A program made the position numbers and the translations under genes. From Ophiosphaerella korrae (Eukaryota; Ascomycota; Dothideomycetes; Pleosporales; Phaeosphaeriaceae), in assembly GCA_028456385.1 (NCBI GenBank), contig JALNQF010000920.1, forward strand, positions 1 through 11,036: DNA of 11,036 bases. Direction: 5' to 3'. Below, in pieces: positions 8,276 through 11,036 of the stretch (position 1 is the stretch's first letter; the number at the start of each line of letters is the position of its first letter). Under the pieces are notes generated by a model that searched no databases, was not told the origin of the DNA, and saw nothing but the letters and a program-made list of their open reading frames with translations.

Positions 8276-8604
8276 AGAGTATTATAAAGAAAGGAATAGT
8301 AAAAAGGGGGTAAGTAGTTACTAGAGAAATATAAGTACTAAGAGCTTATAAAGAGGTAAACTATTAAAGAAGAAAAGTAAGAGAGAGTAGCTAATAGGCC
8401 TTTAGGTTATAAGATATAACCTATAGGAAGGTAAATAATATTTAGAGTTAGTTTAGCTAATAAAGTTTAAGATCCCTAAAACTAATAAGCCCTTAGGCCC
8501 TAAATCTATATTAGGTATATAACCTTATAATAAATAGTAACTAACGTAAAACTTAAACTTATAACCTTAGCCTTAAGAGCACTAGCTTACGTACTATTAC
8601 GTAA
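8276..8604 (+). other. Junction segment before the minisatellite, possibly a degraded LTR and leader
   Basis: This is about 330 bp without an assignable gene. It begins with a CTACTACTATAGTAG palindrome (8262-8276) at the point where copia similarity ends. It then holds a purine-rich stretch with a run of G (8305-8311, AGGGGGT) and several GGCC and CCCTTAGG blocks richer in G+C than their surroundings. More than one forward frame can be read through it if stops are taken as mutated Gln, so I do not call a coding frame. An LTR plus leader of the second element is the most natural guess. Confidence 0.35.
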
Positions 8605-8882
8605 GGTATAAGAATAGATATAGGAATAGATAGGTACAAGAATAGATATAGGAATAGATAGGTATAGGAATAGATATAAGAATAGGTATAGGAATAGGTA
8701 TAGGAATAGGTATAGGAATAGGTATAGGAATAGGTATAGGAATAGGTATAGGAATAGGTATAGGAATAGGTATAGGAATAGGTATAGGAATAGGTATAGG
8801 AATAGGTATAGAAATAGGCACAGGAATAGGTATAGGAATAGGTATAGGAATAGGTATAGGAATAGGTATAAGAATAGGTATA
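8605..8882 (+). repeat. 12-bp minisatellite GGTATAGGAATA, originally a Gln-Glu-Gln-Val coding repeat
   Basis: From 8685 to 8882 there are 16.5 units of GGTATAGGAATA with few variants. From 8605 to 8660 the repeat is less regular, with a 28-bp period (start points 8605, 8633, 8661). In frame 1, the frame of the gag downstream, the array reads TAG GAA TAG GTA over and over. If TAG is mutated CAG this is Gln-Glu-Gln-Val. One unit keeps CAG at 8821-8823, and a variant at 8817-8822 reads GGCACA, which supports this. The only long open frame in the window is the antisense of this array (8597-8821, Ile-Pro repeats from a GTG start). It is an artefact of a repeat lacking stops on that strand, not a gene. 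Confidence 0.9.
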
Positions 8883-11036
8883 TATATAAAACTAAAGATA
8901 AGCTAACTTATTTTATATAGAAATAGGTATAGTACAAGTATAAGTATAAAAATAGGAATATACTATAAATATATAGAGCCTAAGACCTAAAGGGCTATAG
9001 GTAGTATAAAAGGTAGGTAGTGTAACTAGCTAAAAATAAAGAGGCTAATAGGAAATATTAGAAAAGCTCTTAATAAGCTCTTAGGCACCTAATAAATAGC
9101 TAGTAGAAGTATAGATAATAGGAATATTAAAATAGAAAAATAACTAGTAAGAAAATAGTAAAGATAGAATAGAATAACAAGTAGTATAGTAAGAAGAAAT
9201 AGCTTAGTAGTAGTAAGTAGTATACTACAATTATAGATAAATAACGTATAAAGAGAGAAGTAAAAGAAAGAATATTATAAAGTAATCCTAAGCTATAAGA
9301 TCTAACCTATTATCTAATAAAGAGACTATACTAAGGCTATCTCTCTACTAGCTAAGAACTTCCTTATATAACTTAGGACTCCTAAACCTAATACCTAAAG
9401 GACTATAAGATATACCTAAAAGAATTAGTATACTAATAATAGATAATAGCTCTACTATCCTAAATACACCCTAACTAATAATTAAGATATCTTTAGAGAT
9501 ATTTAGCTAGCTTATAGTAGCTATTAAAATAATAGTAAAATAAAGTAGTAGAGTATATATTAGTAAATAAAACCTATTTATAGATAAAAAGTTTAAGTTT
9601 ACTAGTACTAATATAATAGAGTTTCTAGATAGTATTAAAGAATAAGTAATCTTTTATAGATAGCTTATTAGAGACTAGATCTATAATATTATTACGTTTA
9701 GTAATAAGATAAGAAAAGATATTATTAAATAAAGTATAACTAAGTTTATAAAAGTAGAGAAAGCTAAAGATTAGGTAAAAGTTAGAGAGGTAATAAGAAA
9801 TAGGTTCTAAGAGTCTAATAAGGTATAATAAGAAGAGATAAAAGAAGTACTCTAAACCTAGCTATAGTAATACTTACTTATAAATAACCTCTCTCTCTAA
9901 AACTACTTTAATAACTTTAGCTTTTAGTTTATAAAGTACTTAAGAGTAAAAATAATTATAAAAGCTATAAAGAGATACTACCTAGTAAAAAGACTTAATA
10001 AGTACTACTTATAAAAAGTCTTTAATAAATATAACCTAAGTAATAAAAATATAGAAGACTTTAACTTTTAAATAATCTAGAAGTACTTTAACTAGCTAGT
10101 ATAGAGAGACCTATAAGTAGAATATTTTAACCTAGCTTTTAAGAGAACTATAAGCGTACTAAAGCTTATAAGCTATAAGAAATAACTATATATAATACTT
10201 AAAAGAATATTTAGGCTTCCTAATATAAAGCTTATACTTAACTCTTATAACTAGACTTAAGGATAAAGAGGAGTCTAAATACTTCTAGAAATAAAAGTTA
10301 TATAATTAGAAGTTAATAATCTTATAAAATACTTTAAAATAATAAAACTTTAAGTAATTACTTTTATAGCTATAAATAACCTAAATACTAGAGCCTAAGA
10401 ACTTATCTAGCTACTAGAGGTATACTTAGTTATAGAAAAATAAATTAAAGTAAATAAGTATCTATAGACCCCTTAAGCTATAGTAAACTTATAGTTAGTA
10501 ACGCCTTTTATAATAGGGCTATAATTTTAAAAAAACTTTCTACTACTATTTTAGAATAATATAGGACTTTAGTATTAGAATAATATAGTAAGTATAAGTT
10601 TAGACTTTTGTAGTTATATTAGGTATAGAGACCTAAATTACTATATTAATAACTATAAAGAAAGAAAAGCTTTAATACTTAATAGATAGATTTAGTTTAA
10701 TCTAGAAACTAGAAGATACTAATAAGGTATAGAGTAAACTTACTAAGGGTTTATTAAATAGATTAGAGTAAGAGGTAACTAAAATAATATAATAATCTAG
10801 TATATCTAGTAGAGAATATAAGACCTAAAGTATAGAGAAATAGACTCTTAGGTAATACTAAACCCTATAATATAATAGCTAGTATAGCCTTAGATAATAG
10901 TAGTAATAAACTTAGAAGTATAATAGATAATTTAGAAGAAGATAGAATAGTAAGCGTAGAAGAATATAATAGATTCTAGATATAGTAACTAAAAATAAAA
11001 GAAGATCTAGTAAAAGAAGATATTACTAAAACTATA
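8661..11036 (+). pseudogene. Degenerate gag of the second element, with N-terminal QEQV repeat; 3' end outside window
   Basis: Frame 1 reads coherently from the minisatellite to the window end if TAG/TAA are taken as mutated Gln or Trp. After the repeat comes a Gln-rich region (about 9000-9250). The gag core runs from about 9580 to 10160: FTSTNIIEFLD at 9598-9630 fits the fungal gag opening (F-x-G-x-N-I-T-x-F-L-x), and KVFNKYNL...EDFNF near 10015-10068 fits the R-K-x-x-I-D-P-E-D-x-x-x-x-DF segment late in such cores. A CCHC knuckle follows at 10615, then a Gln-, Arg- and Lys-rich tail. It would have been the structural protein of the particle. The start is unknown: the irregular 5' repeat units change frame, so upstream coding cannot be followed. 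Confidence 0.72.
10615..10656 (+). other. CCHC zinc knuckle of the second gag, all ligands mutated
   Basis: Codons at 10615, 10624 and 10654 (TAT) and 10639 (TAC) code Tyr at exact CX2CX4HX4C spacing. Each is one transition from Cys or His. The following KERKALILNRQIQFN (10657-10701) resembles the segment that often follows the knuckle in fungal gag proteins, where a short helix leads to a G-x-V/I-x-x-N turn. Confidence 0.75.

Larger units (their letters stand above)
8276..11036 (+). mobile_element. Second Ty3/gypsy-like element, 5' portion, cut off by the window end
   Basis: The copia RT stops abruptly near 8275 and is followed by unrelated sequence holding a gag-like gene on the plus strand. 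The simplest reading is a second LTR element inserted in the copia RT, or a rearrangement joining them. Its 5' LTR is not identified, because no partner copy lies in the window. No pol domain is reached before 11036. Its gag is not similar by eye to that of the first gypsy element: it has one knuckle instead of two and an N-terminal repeat. Confidence 0.6.

Noticed and set aside
8282..8604. Extending the second gag upstream in frame 2 through the junction segment
   Set aside because: With stops read as Gln, more than one frame looks plausible there and the link to the downstream frame needs two shifts, so the sequence does not decide it.
8597..8821. A 74-residue minus-strand open frame of Ile-Pro repeats
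   Set aside because: It is the complement of the 12-bp minisatellite, starts at GTG, and exists only because the repeat has no stops on that strand. The plus strand explains it better as a mutated Gln-Glu-Gln-Val repeat.
8605..8882. A CRISPR array
   Set aside because: The units are 12 bp head-to-tail with no spacers, and the context is fungal gag.
1..11036. CpG methylation and deamination as the cause of the AT bias
   Set aside because: CG dinucleotides (ACG, GCG, CGA) persist throughout, while CA and TG are nearly absent. The preferred target is CpA, as in fungal RIP.
1..11036. A mitochondrial or plasmid genome because of the high A+T
   Set aside because: There are no tRNA, rRNA or respiratory genes, and the content is nuclear LTR retrotransposons with a chromodomain and target duplication.
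8276..11036. A small secreted effector gene, as often found next to RIP-affected blocks in plant-pathogenic fungi
   Set aside because: No intact open frame with a start codon and signal peptide is present on either strand.

Overview
The window looks like a stretch of AT-rich, gene-free heterochromatin from a filamentous ascomycete (Pezizomycotina) in which every recognisable sequence is a dead LTR retrotransposon. CpA and its complement TpG are almost absent, TpA (TAG, CTA, CTAG) is correspondingly abundant, and every coding frame is full of TAG and TAA where Gln and Trp codons are expected, while TGA is nearly missing. Cys, His, Gly and Asp codons in known motifs are changed by C-to-T or G-to-A. 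That is the signature of repeat-induced point mutation (RIP), a fungal genome defence. I see no intact protein-coding gene, tRNA, rRNA or CRISPR array. I cannot name the species.

Layout, all elements on the plus strand. (1) 1-637: part of a Ty1/copia pol, the end of integrase and the linker that follows it. (2) 638-7618: a complete Ty3/gypsy chromovirus-type element with 427-bp and 380-bp LTRs, a TTCTC target duplication (633-637 and 7619-7623), a polypurine tract, and one collinear gag-pol frame holding gag core, two CCHC knuckles, protease, reverse transcriptase, RNase H, integrase and a C-terminal chromodomain. (3) 7624 to about 8275: the same copia pol resumes in exactly the frame in which it was broken, running into the start of its reverse transcriptase. 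(4) About 8276-11036: a second Ty3/gypsy-like element that breaks off the copia RT. It contains a minisatellite at 8605-8882, which is a mutated Gln-Glu-Gln-Val coding repeat, and a gag with a CCHC knuckle. It runs off the window.

The order of events is therefore: a copia element, then insertion of the chromovirus into its pol, with a second gypsy-type element also interrupting the copia element, and RIP over everything. The two chromovirus LTRs, identical at insertion, now differ by about 29 substitutions, all transitions.

Points beyond plain annotation: a strong trinucleotide rule in the mutation pattern (pyrimidine-CpA essentially gone, purine-CpA surviving), CG-to-TA double changes between the LTRs, a 47-bp hairpin unit present twice in one LTR and once in the other, a tetrapeptide-coding minisatellite, and a 97-codon stop-free antisense frame between the chromodomain and the 3' LTR. 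I found no evidence for a new functional system.
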